Shown here: piece by piece, positions 13,303 to 26,500 of the stretch
Numbering within the stretch: the stretch's first letter is position 1
Layout of the letters: each line of letters opens with the position of its first letter
NCBI GenBank assembly: GCA_013397435.1
Contig: VZRG01002079.1
Coordinates: 43,312 to 107,311, forward strand
From: Erythrocercus mccallii
Taxonomy: Eukaryota; Chordata; Aves; Passeriformes; Dicruridae
DNA: 64,000 nucleotides
Direction: 5' to 3'
Position numbers and translations under genes: made by a program
The notes under the pieces: model-generated
What the model saw: only the letters and a program-made list of their open reading frames with translations
What the model was told of the DNA's origin: nothing
Databases searched by the model: none

Positions 13303-16300
13303 TACAAGCCTTTAACTGCTGAATTTTAAGAAAAGTAGATAAACAGTAAACTTTAGGTCATCTTTGACTATGGCCGAAAGCAGACAAGCATTTATACAGT
13401 TTCCTTGATAAATTTTCTATGACAAAAACCACAAAACCAAACTCCACAACCTTTTACCCTTAAGTGAATGGTATAAAAAATATGAGCTTGATATGACAGG
13501 AGAGATTTTTCTGACTTCCCAAACATGTCCCAGAACACCCTACCTGCCGCAGAAAAGTCCATACAATCAGGCTTTAAAGTTCTGATGTTCCTGAAGAAAA
13601 GCTACTTAAAGGTCCTATTGAAAAACACGGCTCTTGATTTCAATCTTTGTGGCACCTGACCTCTGCTCAGCTGGGCTAATGAGGTCACCTTCCCAACCAA
13701 ATAAATCAACATCTCTGTTCTGAAGTGAGCAGGGCAACACTGATTTACAGCTCTTGTTTCGGGCCATGGAAAATAATCTTTAGGCTGTGAGGGCTAAGCA
13801 ATTCTTACTGGTGAAATCTAGAAAGCAGTTCTAACATTTTGTTACAAAGATTTATCCAACATCTCAGCTGCAGAGTCAGACTCCTGCTCTGCTTTCCAGT
13901 TCACAAATAATACAGTCTTTTCAAACTCTGCTGAAATGTATTTAAACCTGGTGACAATATTTTACCAGCAGATGGATTGACAAAGCAATGCTTTGACATC
14001 TTTCAGAAAATTAGTGAATGCTAAATAATCTAAACCAGAAATTGTTTTAGTGTTTCTTGTTCTTAATGTTTTTGTTTCTCTCCTTCACATTCACAAATGA
14101 AACACATTTCCAGCATAAAAATCAGCAAAATGGAATTATTTAGGTCATAACCTTTGTGCCTTCTTAAAACACATCCAATAAAGCCTGAATCCCTCATTCT
14201 TTGGAACACTTTCTCCTCAGAGTTGTGGTTTGATACTGTAAAGAATCATCTGTTTCCCTCTCTCATAACAGCTGAACCAAACACTGAAAACAAAACATTG
14301 AAACTTTAAAACCCAACAGAAGGTAATGCTTTCCTTCAGCCTTTCTGAATTTGTGACCAACTTGTGAGACTGAGAACACTGTGCTGCTTCCTGACAGCCA
14401 CAGCAGGGCTTGGATGTGACTGATTCTGCTGGGGACAGGGCTCACCAACCTCACAGGAAGAGCAATATCCAAATTCCCTTCAAGTGTAAAATACTTCTGG
14501 TTTGTCTCTGGAAGCTGTAACATTATCAATAGAGAATGACAAAAATTTTAATTAAAGAGTGACTGGAAACAGGTTTTGGTTTGGAATTGAGTACTCGAAT
14601 GCAGTTTGCAACCCAAGACTGCAGAACTCTGTGCATGTGAGACTTCAGATAAAATGGGCTGTGATGAAAAACTGTTCTCATTAAACTCCGTCAACTCACT
14701 CATTTCTGGTAACTTAAGTCATTGATTCTGTTGCTAGGGAATATCTGTGAAAACATCACCGTCCTCCTAATGTTACTGACTCTTTGAAAGCACTGTTCCA
14801 TGAGATTTGCAAAACATCACAGGTTAAACATAATGGTAATTAAACATAAATGGTTATTTGGGGAAGGTCTTTCTCTTCAGGTCCTCTAGGTCCCCCTCTT
14901 GAGTGGGCCTGCTTCTGTGAGGCAATTCCCCTGAATGGAAATAGAGACTCTAAAATTCTGGCTTATAAACACCCCAGACCTTAGGGGCAGAAAAAGCAAA
15001 CAATGTAGACAGAAAAATCATGAATTGCAGAGCCCAAACACTTCTAGCAGTATTTTTCTAACTTCTCTCTCCTTATTTTGCATTTTCCAGTATAAGCAAG
15101 CTGGAAAATGTAAATTGATGCCAAAGTTTACTGAAAGGGTACTTGATTCTGGTGCAAGTAGTCCTAAGACATTGCTGACAATGACAATATTACCCAATAT
15201 TGACAGTACATGTTGAAAGCATGTGTTGCCCACCAGATGACATAATTTTTGCACAGACTGGAAGCAAAGAGCATATTGGACCCTGATGAAAGAAAGGAAA
15301 TTAGGAAAAGAGGAAAAAGAAAAAGGAGACAAAGAAAATACAAAAGTGGTGCGGGTAAATGTTTTATCAAGTAGGAAACCTTCAAAAAAAGGTATTTTTT
15401 TCTTAAACACACAACAGATTTGTAAATTATATTAAGGCATAGTTTGACTGTAGGGCATGTGACAAAGATGCCTGAAAGTGTCAGGAAAAAGGCCACATTC
15501 AGGCAGGTTCCACCTTCTGAAAATCCTGCTGGAACTGCTGAGGAATATCAATTTCTGTGTTTGCTTACGAAGGTAACGACATAAAATGCACCTTGCTCAC
15601 CTGCAAGTCAGGGAGGCAATATATGGAAGGCAAACAATAATCTAGCTTTCAAAGAAAAATATCCAATACAGCTGGGGAAATGAGGATTTGGTTTTGTGTT
15701 TTGTTGAGGGGTTTTTGCGATTATTTGGGGCTTTGTTTCAGGGGTTTGGAGGGAGGTTTTCTTGTTTTACTTTTTACTTGTTTACTATTTCCTGTCTCTA
15801 ACAGAACCAAAAGCAGGTACAAGCAGAAAAGGAACGGAGGGGTTTTTCTCTTTTCTTAACGTCTTACAGCCCTCATGATACCTTGCGTTTAAATATCCTC
15901 TTCACACACAGCTAAAAAAGGCAAAAGTAAAGACAGACATCTAAGAGGAAGGCAATGCTTCAGTTACTCATTAGCCAGAACAGGGAACTTCTCTTCTCCT
16001 GCAGGAGCAGTCACATGGCAGGGTGGGATGGAGCCAGGGACAGAACTGCGCCTGGCCTCTCTTGCAGGGAGGAGGCATTTTTGGCAGCCAGCTCAGCCCA
16101 ACTGCAGAGCTGCATCACCCCCTCCAAGTGTCTGATGCTCTCTGCTGACAGCAAACAGAGACCACTGCCAACAGGCTCCTAAATCACTCGCCTCAGATAA
16201 GCAGCTAAAATTACCAAAGGGGAATTGAGGCAACATCCAGGACAGAAGAACGATGCTGCAGTCCTTCAGACAGGAAACCTGGCCCTGCATGGCACAAAAC

Positions 16301-17731
16301 ATGCTTGCCTGTTGCTGAACTACTCCAGGTCAACCAAGTCTTAAATCCCTTCACAAGAAGGGAACAGCACCAACTCCTGGACAAACATATTTGATACTTA
16401 CAGCCATTCCCTCGGTGGCTACTGGAAAAAACCTGTGTTGAAGGAACCAAGGGCATGGGCACACAAATCAAGAGTTAATATCTCCAGTGTGCTGAATCCT
16501 GCCCTGATGGCTGTGCACAGGGAACAGCAACACCACTGACACCCAGCCACATGGCAGGAGGACATGCCAAGGGGGTTATGTTCTGGCCATGAGCAATGGG
16601 GCATGAAGCACGAGTCCTGCATGAAAACAAGTGCTTGGGTGAGGCTGAGCACAGGCACAGGATGGTGCTAACGAGGCTGAGCTGCCCTAGAAGCACTGCA
16701 GCTCTTCCCAGTGTGAGGCTCACCAGGGAAGGTGATACCTTGGCGTGGTTACCTAGAACAGGGGCTGGACAGAGTTAGAGAATAAAGAGGGGATTTGTTT
16801 TTTAAAGGCCTTCAATAGATGCACCTTGGGCAGTCAGAGCCTCCCAGAGGCTACACCCAAGGTGGATGATGGTCATGAGTTTTTCAGACAATTTTAAGTT
16901 TGATCTGTTTATATATCAGAGGTTAATACTCCAATTACAGCTTCAGATAATAAAGTCATTTACCCCCAGTTTGCTCCCTCCAATTCCCTTTTCATTTATA
17001 CTTTCCAGGGCCTGAAGCTGTAGGGTGTCCTTGGTTCTCTGGAAGGATTGTTTTGTCTGACCAAAGTGTGAAGAGAGCTCACTAACACTCTATATGGAGT
17101 TCAGAGTTAGTAATACACTCATGCAGTACAGGATCTGAAAAATTTAAAAACTAAAGCTGAAGGCATCAAAGGTGTGACTGGGATGGCTGGGAGAGGCTCT
17201 GAGGAGGGACAGCCCTCTGCTTCCCAGCACGGCCAGGGAAGTGGGGCCGTGCTGCTGCTCCTCCCCACAGCAAGGAGCGCATTCCCAGCAAATCTCAGAT
17301 TCCCAGCTCCTCCGACTCCCCAGGAGCCTGAGCAGCCCCACTCTGGAGGGGTCATTGGGTGGCAGTTTCTACACCCACCACATCCAATCTGCAGTTTCCC
17401 TTCTGGCTGGCACATTCCACAGAAATTCTCACTAGGAGCAAAGAAGCGTGTCAGCCTTTCCCATGAGCTCTCGCTTCCCTCCTGAACTACAAGAACAGTT
17501 ATTTCCCTTTTGGATCTGGCATATCATTAGTGCCTAAGATAATGCATAAAAGATTTTTGATAAAATACGATCTGGCCTGAAGCATACTTTTATTAAAAAG
17601 CTGAACTCTACTGTATGCACAAGCATTAATAAAACACCAGATTATAATTAAAAATAAAATATCCAAGCTTTTTCAATGTCCTTAAAACTCCCATGCACTT
17701 TTGTTGCTTTCTTTGGTTTGATTGGTTGGGG

Positions 17732-17750
17732 GTTTGTTTGTTTGTTTGTT
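17732..17750. repeat. (GTTT)n microsatellite
   Basis: Four to five GTTT units in a G/T-rich stretch. Read on the minus strand it is an AAAC run. Confidence 0.75.
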
Positions 17751-20343
17751 GGCCTAGTTATTTTTAAACAAATAAAGTTGTTCAAAACCAAGATATTTTC
17801 CACCACTGCCTTCTCACAGTGATAGTTAACATCTTCCATTAGCATATGTACATGTCTTGCATGAGCTAAAGTTATGAACTGGAAAAATGAACAAAGTTTC
17901 TATTTGTCAACTCGTAAGTTAAAGAAATGCCAAATACTGCTTTGTCTGAGGATCATTTAGAACACCTCTGCTCTGGGAAATCTCCGCTTCTGGTCTGTTG
18001 GGAAGATGGGAGCTCGAGTTCATTTGATCCCTTTCCAGACAGGGTGTCCAATAAATGCCAGCAGCCCAAATCTAATGGAAACAATCTCACAAAAAGATCT
18101 GCAGCTCATTTTGACAATTCAAATCAGGAATTCTTTTTTATGCTACAGAAATGACCATTTCTTTTGATTTTTTTCCCCCAAAGCAGATTTTGGATCTTAT
18201 TAAAAATGCAATGTTGGTTGTTCAATGAGAGCAGCCTTCTTTCAGTGCAGTCTTGATCCAAGAGAAGTGTTAGTATGGATTATAAGCATATGGTGGACCA
18301 GGAATTTCTGCATGTTCTACCTTAGGCCAGCCACTTCACTGCTCTGAGTAACACATTGCACTTAATTAGAACTGAACCAAGACTATTTGGTTGTACTTCA
18401 AAGAGCATCTCTAAGGTAAACAGAACAACCTCCCATTTTCCTGAGAAACTGATATTCCCAGAAGTGAAGTGACTGGCCCAAGGCTACAACCCCTCACTGC
18501 CAAACCCAGGGTTAGCACCAGCCCTTCCTGCCAGAGAAAATGCTTAGCATTGTATTGCTTTGAAAGCTCGAGGTTCATTCTTCATAAAAAAGGGATGAAA
18601 TATAATTACTTATCTCAGAGGACTCCTGTGGTCTATAAATAACATTTAAGTCAGAGCAAGCCTTGTCAGGGGTGGCAACACTCTCTCTGCAATGCCAGCT
18701 GTGTAAAACACCAGCTTTTGTGGGCAGGGAGGCTGCCAGAATAGCAAGGCTTTTGCCTTTAGAAACACATAATATTGGAAGAATATTTTAAGGAAGGAAA
18801 AGTTCAGATTATTTTACAAAACTGTTTCATTTTCCCTAACTTTTCACAGATGCAGAAGTGTGCAGACATTTTTCAAAATCTGCTTTCAGCTGAATGCCAT
18901 TTCACCTCACAAACCAACTCCTCGCCAACGCTGTCAGATTACACATTTTGGGACATTTGATGTAATCTTGCCTACTCCTTTAGACTAAAAACATATTTTA
19001 CCCATAAAAGTGTGTCCAACTAACACAGCAAAAAAAAGGAGCTACTTCTCCACTGCTGAAAGATTCCCAAATGGACAGACTCATTCTAGGGGGCTGGCGT
19101 GAGACACTCCACTCTCATTTCTCTCTGGCTTCTTGGTAGCCATAACCCCAACTTAATCAAGCTCGCAGAAAATTGCAGAGGCAATAATTTCTGCTCACTC
19201 ACACTGCACAGGATCATATTGAAATGACAGGAAAAACCCCTCCGTTTCTTTTCTGTCAGCTGCACTATGGAAAAATCAATACACTGACAGAGACAACAAG
19301 GAAAATCATAAAAGGAGAATGTGGGCACTTCCAAATACTGTTGTTTCTTCTGAAGAAGTTTTTTCTCCTAACAAATGTAATAAAATACTGCTTCAAATAT
19401 TTCCTGTCGTAAATTTCTTCCATTTCAGAACTGAGTTTTAATCTGTATGCTTACAAATGCAGTGCACACCACAGATGGTAACAGAAAATGAAAAGTAATA
19501 GAAGTCTCTTTCATGTTAATCTTTTCTCAGACTGACACAAGTGAGCAAAAGAGCAGCACCCACCTCTCTGTGCTGTTCTTGTGTTACAGCACGCCCAGCA
19601 TCCCAAGCCTTTCCTAAAGCTCTCAGAAGTTTTTCTAATTACTCCATGCTGGCTCCCCCTCAAGAGAGCATTTTCAGAGCAGCAAAGGAGCAGCAGGGTG
19701 AAAATCACTCAACTGCATCCCAGCTGGAAACCTGAACACCCCATCTTTTGCTCAGCCTGTTCTGCTGTGCAGCAATTTCACCAATATAATGACCTATTTT
19801 CTTGTGTGTTGACACAAAAGGTATTTTCAGACATAGTGTGAAGTGTTAAAAAGAGGCATGAACTTCTTCAGAACAATCATAGGCTAGAACATTGACAGTG
19901 AGGATGTTTTATTAAATATTACTTAAGCTCAGATACAGTCCCTGATCCTACAGGGCATGTGAGGAAACCCAAGTTCTGCTACCACTTCCTAAAACTATTT
20001 TATTTACTTAAATTCCATACCCTTAACAGAAAGCTAAGTGGTTTTATATACAAAAAACTTGTCAATTTCACAAGGATGCAATAATATAACAAAGGCATCT
20101 GAAAAGGTTTATGTTAAAGCCATATGAATCAACTTCGAAACTAGAAATAGCAACCAGAGCAAACAACAGCATTCTAAGCATCTGAATGAGTGTTCCAGTG
20201 TGGAAGTGGGGATTTTTAGATAATGCTCCTCCATAAGCATTACTGCCAATTCTAATAGCAGCAACACATCACTTCTGAAATGAGCAGATACTGTCAAGAG
20301 ATCACGGCTGTCCTGATAAAGCACAGAACAAACATGTACTGGG

Positions 20344-20363
20344 AAAAAAAAAAAAAAAAAAAA
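20344..20363. repeat. Poly-A run of 20
   Basis: Twenty consecutive A residues. No retroposed gene body is recognisable immediately upstream, so I do not call a processed copy. Confidence 0.85.
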
Positions 20364-20381
20364 GCTGGTCAAGCTTTGGAG

Positions 20382-20413
20382 ATGAGAGACAGATATGAGA
20401 GACAGATATGAGA
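20382..20413. repeat. 13-bp tandem repeat, about 2.5 copies
   Basis: The unit ATGAGAGACAGAT occurs twice in full and then starts again. It lies 19 bp after the poly-A run. Confidence 0.85.
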
Positions 20414-23400
20414 ATTAAATTATCTGACTAAGGTGATAGTAAGGTCGGGGCGAAATCAGGAACACAAAAGAAATCTTTTCACTCCCAGATGGCCCACCAG
20501 TGACAGGACAGAAGCATGAAGACCATTTTCAGCTTTCTGATGTTTTCTACATCCTATGAATCACACTAGACTGGAATTCATTGACTCTGACTCCCTTATT
20601 GCTTCAAATGCCCTAAATTTGGGACCACAGACAGCAGAACCAGCCATCCCATCATCTTTTTGCTGTTTGCTCCTTGTCTGTGGAGAAGCTGCATTAGCTG
20701 CACATCTTGCCTGCAATGCTAACACTTCAGTGCCCTTCTCTGGGCTCCGGTTTGGGTCAGGAGCCTGCCTGGTACAAGCACAGGATGCTCTGTGCCTCAG
20801 CGTCTGATGAATACTGGAGCTTCTCTGTAACAGCATTAAACATCTGCACAAAGTATCTCTCACTGCTGTTACACTCTGAAAGGTGCCAAAAGCTTATGGA
20901 TTGTCATCCATCCAGCCCCAGCACAGAGGCACTACAGAGTCCTCTCTGCTTTTCTCTCCCACCATTCATCCTTCCTGTGACACGTGGCTTTCCTTTTAGA
21001 AAGCTCACTGCTATTTTTACCAGGATCTCTGTTAGCAGAAGAGAAGCAGCATCACTCTTTGGAACAATGCCAAATAACCATCGTGCAGACACTGCTTCCT
21101 GCTCACTCCATTCAGCTGAGCTGCCTGCAATATCATGAACAAATCCTACAAGCAAAAAGGTGGCACAAAACATAAACAAATGGTCTGTGCCTAATGGTGA
21201 TGTATTTATGGTAAGTGCCTCGAATTCATCATCCACCTGTTCAAGAGGCCATGAGAAGAGATTTATGTCCAAATAGCCATAACTTCCAGGGAGTGGGATG
21301 GACAAAGACTATCCCCTTTGCTGGGAAATCTGATCTTTACCAGAACAGATTGCAGGAACAAATGCAGTTTGGCTAAATTCAGTGGTCTATGATTTTTGTG
21401 TTTGCTATGTTCCTACATGTTTTGTGTTGAGTTTTTTCTACCAATTTGATACAAGCAGCACAGTATAAATGTAACTGGCAGAATGTGTCATCCTATGTTT
21501 TCCTTTCCATTCAGCTGACGTGCTAATTTTGTGTAACACAAGAAATGAACAGTGCTTTCCAGATGTATAAAATTGGGTTTAAACAACCAAGTAAGGCAGG
21601 GAATTTTTTTTTTCTTTATGGGATCACAGTTTCCTCAATTAAATTTTAAGAGAATTCAGCTTTGGAAACATTGAATGCTGTATTTTACAGTTCTCTGAGG
21701 GGGAAAAAAAAGTGAGGTGGGAGGATGTAGCCTATTTTCAAAGTACAGAGTTAACAAAGCATTACTTTAATTCAGTGATTTTCAAGTTGGTTGTTCATGT
21801 CTCGTTAAATGCCTGTGGGTAAATGTGCTGAGGTCTGTAATACATTCCAAATGGTCAGTGCTGCTATGATACTCTCACAATAACTGCACTACAAGACAGA
21901 TTAAGTCGATCTCTAGGAGTTGTAGAAAGGAAATATTTTTCCCTTTTCTGGCTAAGACAGACAATTTCTCAAGTCACAACCCCACCTAACAGCTCAAATG
22001 CACGGTGGCAGACTCTGTCCTGGGGGTGCTCTGCCACACAGACCCCAAAAGCTCTGCCAGAGGTGGGAATCCAGCAATCCTGAGCTGCCTGGAACTGCAC
22101 AGGGGAATAAAGGGGTTGAGCCTGTCCTACAAGCAGCACAGTTGGGCTTTCTACCAGTTGTAGTAAGAACCAGCATTTTAAGGGAAGAACTTGCTGATTT
22201 TGCCAAAGACAAGAGAACTACTGACCAAGGGAGGTGCACGGGTGTTTATGTGCCTGTCCACAAAGAGAGAGGAAATCCCAATCTTTATACAGGCAAGTAA
22301 ACTACAAAAGCTGTCAACACAGAATTCCTTGTAGAATGGAAGGAAACAGAACTGCTTGAAGGATTAAAAGCATGAGAAGCAACTTGTTTGCTGCTCTTCT
22401 GGCTTTTTGTTAATTCAGCTGTGAAAACCATGCATGTAAGTGCTTGAGTAAGGGAGGAATTTCTTCAGTCACTTGTCCCCACTGAGCAGACTCATCAGTT
22501 CAGACTGGGGACACTGGCACTGACACCATTTTATAACCATAGAAAACAGCAAAACTTCCTCAAGTAACACCATCTTTAAATTGACCAATTTCACAATCAA
22601 TTATTCTTGCAAAAGAACATGGCAGAAATATGACACTGAGATAGACTCTGACCTCCTCTTCAGAACCAGCTCAAGAACACGTTCAGATTTAAGCTCCACT
22701 GAAGTAACAGAATTTATCAATAATACAAATTTATTCAGTGTGTGGAAAATCACAGCAGTCTGAGAAGAGCGATGGGGAGGATTTCATGATATTGAGTGAC
22801 TGGGCAAAAGAACTGATGGATTAAGTTGGACATCACCAGATGTAGCCAGAGAAAAGCTGCCCTAAATACCAGCACATTGCGGGGCACACAACTGGCCACC
22901 GCTGCTCAGGACAGAGCAGAGGATTGTTATGGTCAGTTTGAGAACATCAGCTCACTGTTCAGCCACTGTCAGAAAGAATAAACATGATTTATTTTTAAAT
23001 TTTCTTCCTCAGATTTCTTCCTCCCGTTTTTTCCCCCCATATAATTTTTTTTTTTTTTTACCACTACAAAGCCATAGTAAGCCTGTGTCTTGGACACTCC
23101 ATGGAATTCCAGTTATCCCACCACAAAGAGGACACTGCTAGAGTACAGAGAGGTATAAAAATGACAATAAATATTTTAAAGATGTGGGCTAGCTGGAATA
23201 CTAGGACAGGATAAACATATTAAGGTTCTTTAATGTGGGAACTAGATAGCTGTGAGTGGTATGATTAAAGTCAATAAAATCCATGAATGGCCAGTAAAAG
23301 GAGGAAATTTGCTTTTTACACAGTCTCAGGGTGATAGTGGAGGAACAGGACATTAAATTAAGCTATCAGATAGCAGGGTTAAACAGGAATATACTTGGCT

Positions 23401-23454
23401 ATATCACATCTATTGGCACCACTGCCACCATGCAGAGACCAAAAGAGTAATTCC

Positions 23455-23456
<2 letters not shown>

Positions 23457-23509
<53 letters not shown>
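23457..23509. repeat. (AC)n microsatellite, about 26 units
   Basis: An uninterrupted AC dinucleotide run of about 52 bases, the longest pure microsatellite in the window. Pure runs of this length are usually length-polymorphic. Confidence 0.97.
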
Positions 23510-23513
<4 letters not shown>

Positions 23514-26500
23514 CTGCAGGCTGCTGTGAGCTCACACCCAAAGCCTCAGACACCACCTCAGCCAGGACTGCTGCAGAGGAAACAATCCTGTGAACCCAGC
23601 AGCACCCAGGACCAACCCTGTGCTTGCACATGGAAGCACCCAGCATCCTGCTCCAGCTGTGCCAAGGCTGGCAGTGGCAGCTCTCCCCACAGAGAGCTGC
23701 AGCCTCTGGCAGCCAGCGAAGGGGAAGAGATGAACTCCGAAGAACAGCACTTAAACTTGCTCACAGAAACACGTTCCATCCATACCTGCGTTGGGTTTGT
23801 CTCTTTTACAGCACTTTGAACCTCCAACAGCAATCCCAGTGGCTACAACTAAGTAACAACTGGGGTTTTTCAGTGGTATTTCTACATTTCTACTAAAAGT
23901 CTGACTTTAGGATCACCTAAGGATAGAGCCCTAGGACAGAGAGGGTTAGTGCAAGTCAAACATCCCAAGAGTTGCTCTCCCCCAGATCAGGGTCACTGCA
24001 AATGGCACAAAGCTGCAGCCTCTGCTGTGCAGTGCTCTCAAATACTCACCAAACACACACACAGCCAGGCATTAGAACACACAGGACTGCTGTTTGTGTC
24101 TGCTAATAACGGTGCTGATTTCTACTGCCTGCAACTACAACCATGAATCCAGCAGTGTTCAACAGACCTGTACTCAGATGCTGTGTATGCACTTGTTACA
24201 TCTACCAACCTCACTCCCTGTACTTCATCTTAGAAAGACTAGAGGAAGAAAAGGACAAGCAGAATGTTACAAGTTCTATTGTGCTTTAGGCAACTCTTGA
24301 ATTAGTAATTACAAGATTAAGATGATGTACCATAAAACCCAAGAGAATAAATCTATAAATAGATTACAAGGCTGCCTTTCAAAAGAATTTTAAGTATCCT
24401 CTCATAATTGGTCCACCCAGTGTTACTGAAATATTAAACCAATTTACTCAATTTACTCAAGTGCAGATTTCCAGGTTACTTTGTTTCTGCAAACTATCAT
24501 GTTTCTTTCTTGCCTTTTGTCAAGATTTTGTTGAAATTCCTTCTAAATTCAAATTTCTTTACCTGTTTGGGTTTCAATTTACACAACAATACCTCATTCA
24601 CTATGAAAATAACAAGACAAGTTGTTTTGGGTTTTTTTTCCCAGGGGAACTATGTTGAGCAATGTGAAATCATGGTAACTGTCAACTTCCACCAGGTTAT
24701 GCCGTAAAAGAAAATGAATTGGTGCAACCATCTCTTAAACATTTCTGTGCGTTATCACCACAGTAAATCTGACAAACCCACACTTCATCCTATAACCAGA
24801 TTTTCATTTCAATAAGGGAAACCATTGATCATTTTAACAAGCTATTTGTGATCTACAGTCAGCAGTTCCCCTAGGAGCTAAACCTGTGCCAAGGGAAAGA
24901 GGAGTTTTTCCAATGGTTTCTTTTCCCTCAGCACAGGACAGCAAGGGGTGAGATTTAGGGGCCCTTGCTGGGGCAGGAAAAACTAGACAGGAGCAACTAG
25001 AGGCATCTTGCAGCACAAGAATCTACAGGAATGTTAAGCTTTATTGTCCTCTGAGCAAGGGAAAAATAAAAGACCATGAGGGCCAATTAGCCACACGGAG
25101 CTGCTGAAGTAGTAATAAACAGAGAATAAACCTGAGCACAGCAGAGCTGGGGATAAAAGGCTTCCAATGAAAATTTCTTGGGTATTAGACCTCCTACAAG
25201 ACTCTACAGCAACGGCCAATGACATCCTGGTGGGTCTTGCTTGACGTTCCTCCTTCCTTTCCAGGATTTGCACGTGAAACAAGGAGAGTGGATGAGATCA
25301 GGACTTCTGTCCCACCATAGTAACTCAGAAATCTCTGCTCTCCTACATCCAGGCTCTTCCAGATGATAAAACTCCTGCTAGGACACAGGATTGAAACTGA
25401 ACTCCTGAGCCCCAAGGTCTAGGCTTTAGTCAGGCTTAAAATGGTTCATATTAAAACAATATGGGTTAGTTGACCCTCTCGACTCCTCTTAATAAACTGT
25501 TCCAGCAGTTGGGTTCTCCAGCAGACTGACATCTGATTCCCAGACTAAATTTCCCACTCCGCAGTTTACACCCACTTACGTGCCTTTGCCAACAATCTTC
25601 TACACTTAAGTAACTCCTCTCCCTCTAAGGTGAGGCTTTTAGAGAGAGCAACCAGAGCCCCTCAGAGCCCTCCCTCTGTTCAGCAGCCCAAGCCATGCTC
25701 CTCAGCCTGACCTCACCTCCTCACCATCCCACTCGCCGAGTTTCACCCTGGGCCCATTAAAGCCTCTCTGCACCATTTTCTCTCGCACAGAGGAGCATCA
25801 CCAACTTTACCCACACATCCCCAAGCTTCATTACAGATGTCTGGAGCTCTGATGTGCAGTGCCTTCCTCCCAGCTCTGCAATTCCCACTTCTCTGGGCCG
25901 TGCCTGCTGCTCTGCCTCATTTCTGCTCTCTTTTCTCCCCCTCCATGGAACACATGGAGCCTTCAGGGCCCTCCCTGCTTTGCTCCCAGTTTGTGTTCCC
26001 AGTTCATTTGCTTGCCACTGTCCACACCTGTGTCCCTAGCTGGGTTCAGCACTGTCCCCCATTAATTACAGCACTTCTGAAACTTCTGCACTCAGACCAG
26101 GCTGTGGATTCACACATGCTCATGCAGATGTGTTGACAACATGTGTTGTCTAATAAATTAAACTCAGGCAATTTTTTACTACAGATGATCATAAATAGTG
26201 TTTCAATTCTATTATTAAGATAGTTTTTACCTCACATGCCAGCCCTGGCACTTCCAGTTTGTCCCATCAGAAAAAAAGCGTGATTTTTAAAAAGAGGAAA
26301 CCAGCAGTAATGACACATCATTGATCCCTCAAGGGAGATCAGGGGCCTTTTGTTTGTTTTCTTTTGATTTTATGCACTGAGTTATCTCTAGAGAGAGATC
26401 CCACAGCATCTTCATCGTATGTCAGAAACAAATGCAGCAGCAAGCAAGCACAGACTGAGGTGGCTCTAAAACCCAATTGGTTTTAAAAACACAACAGCAA

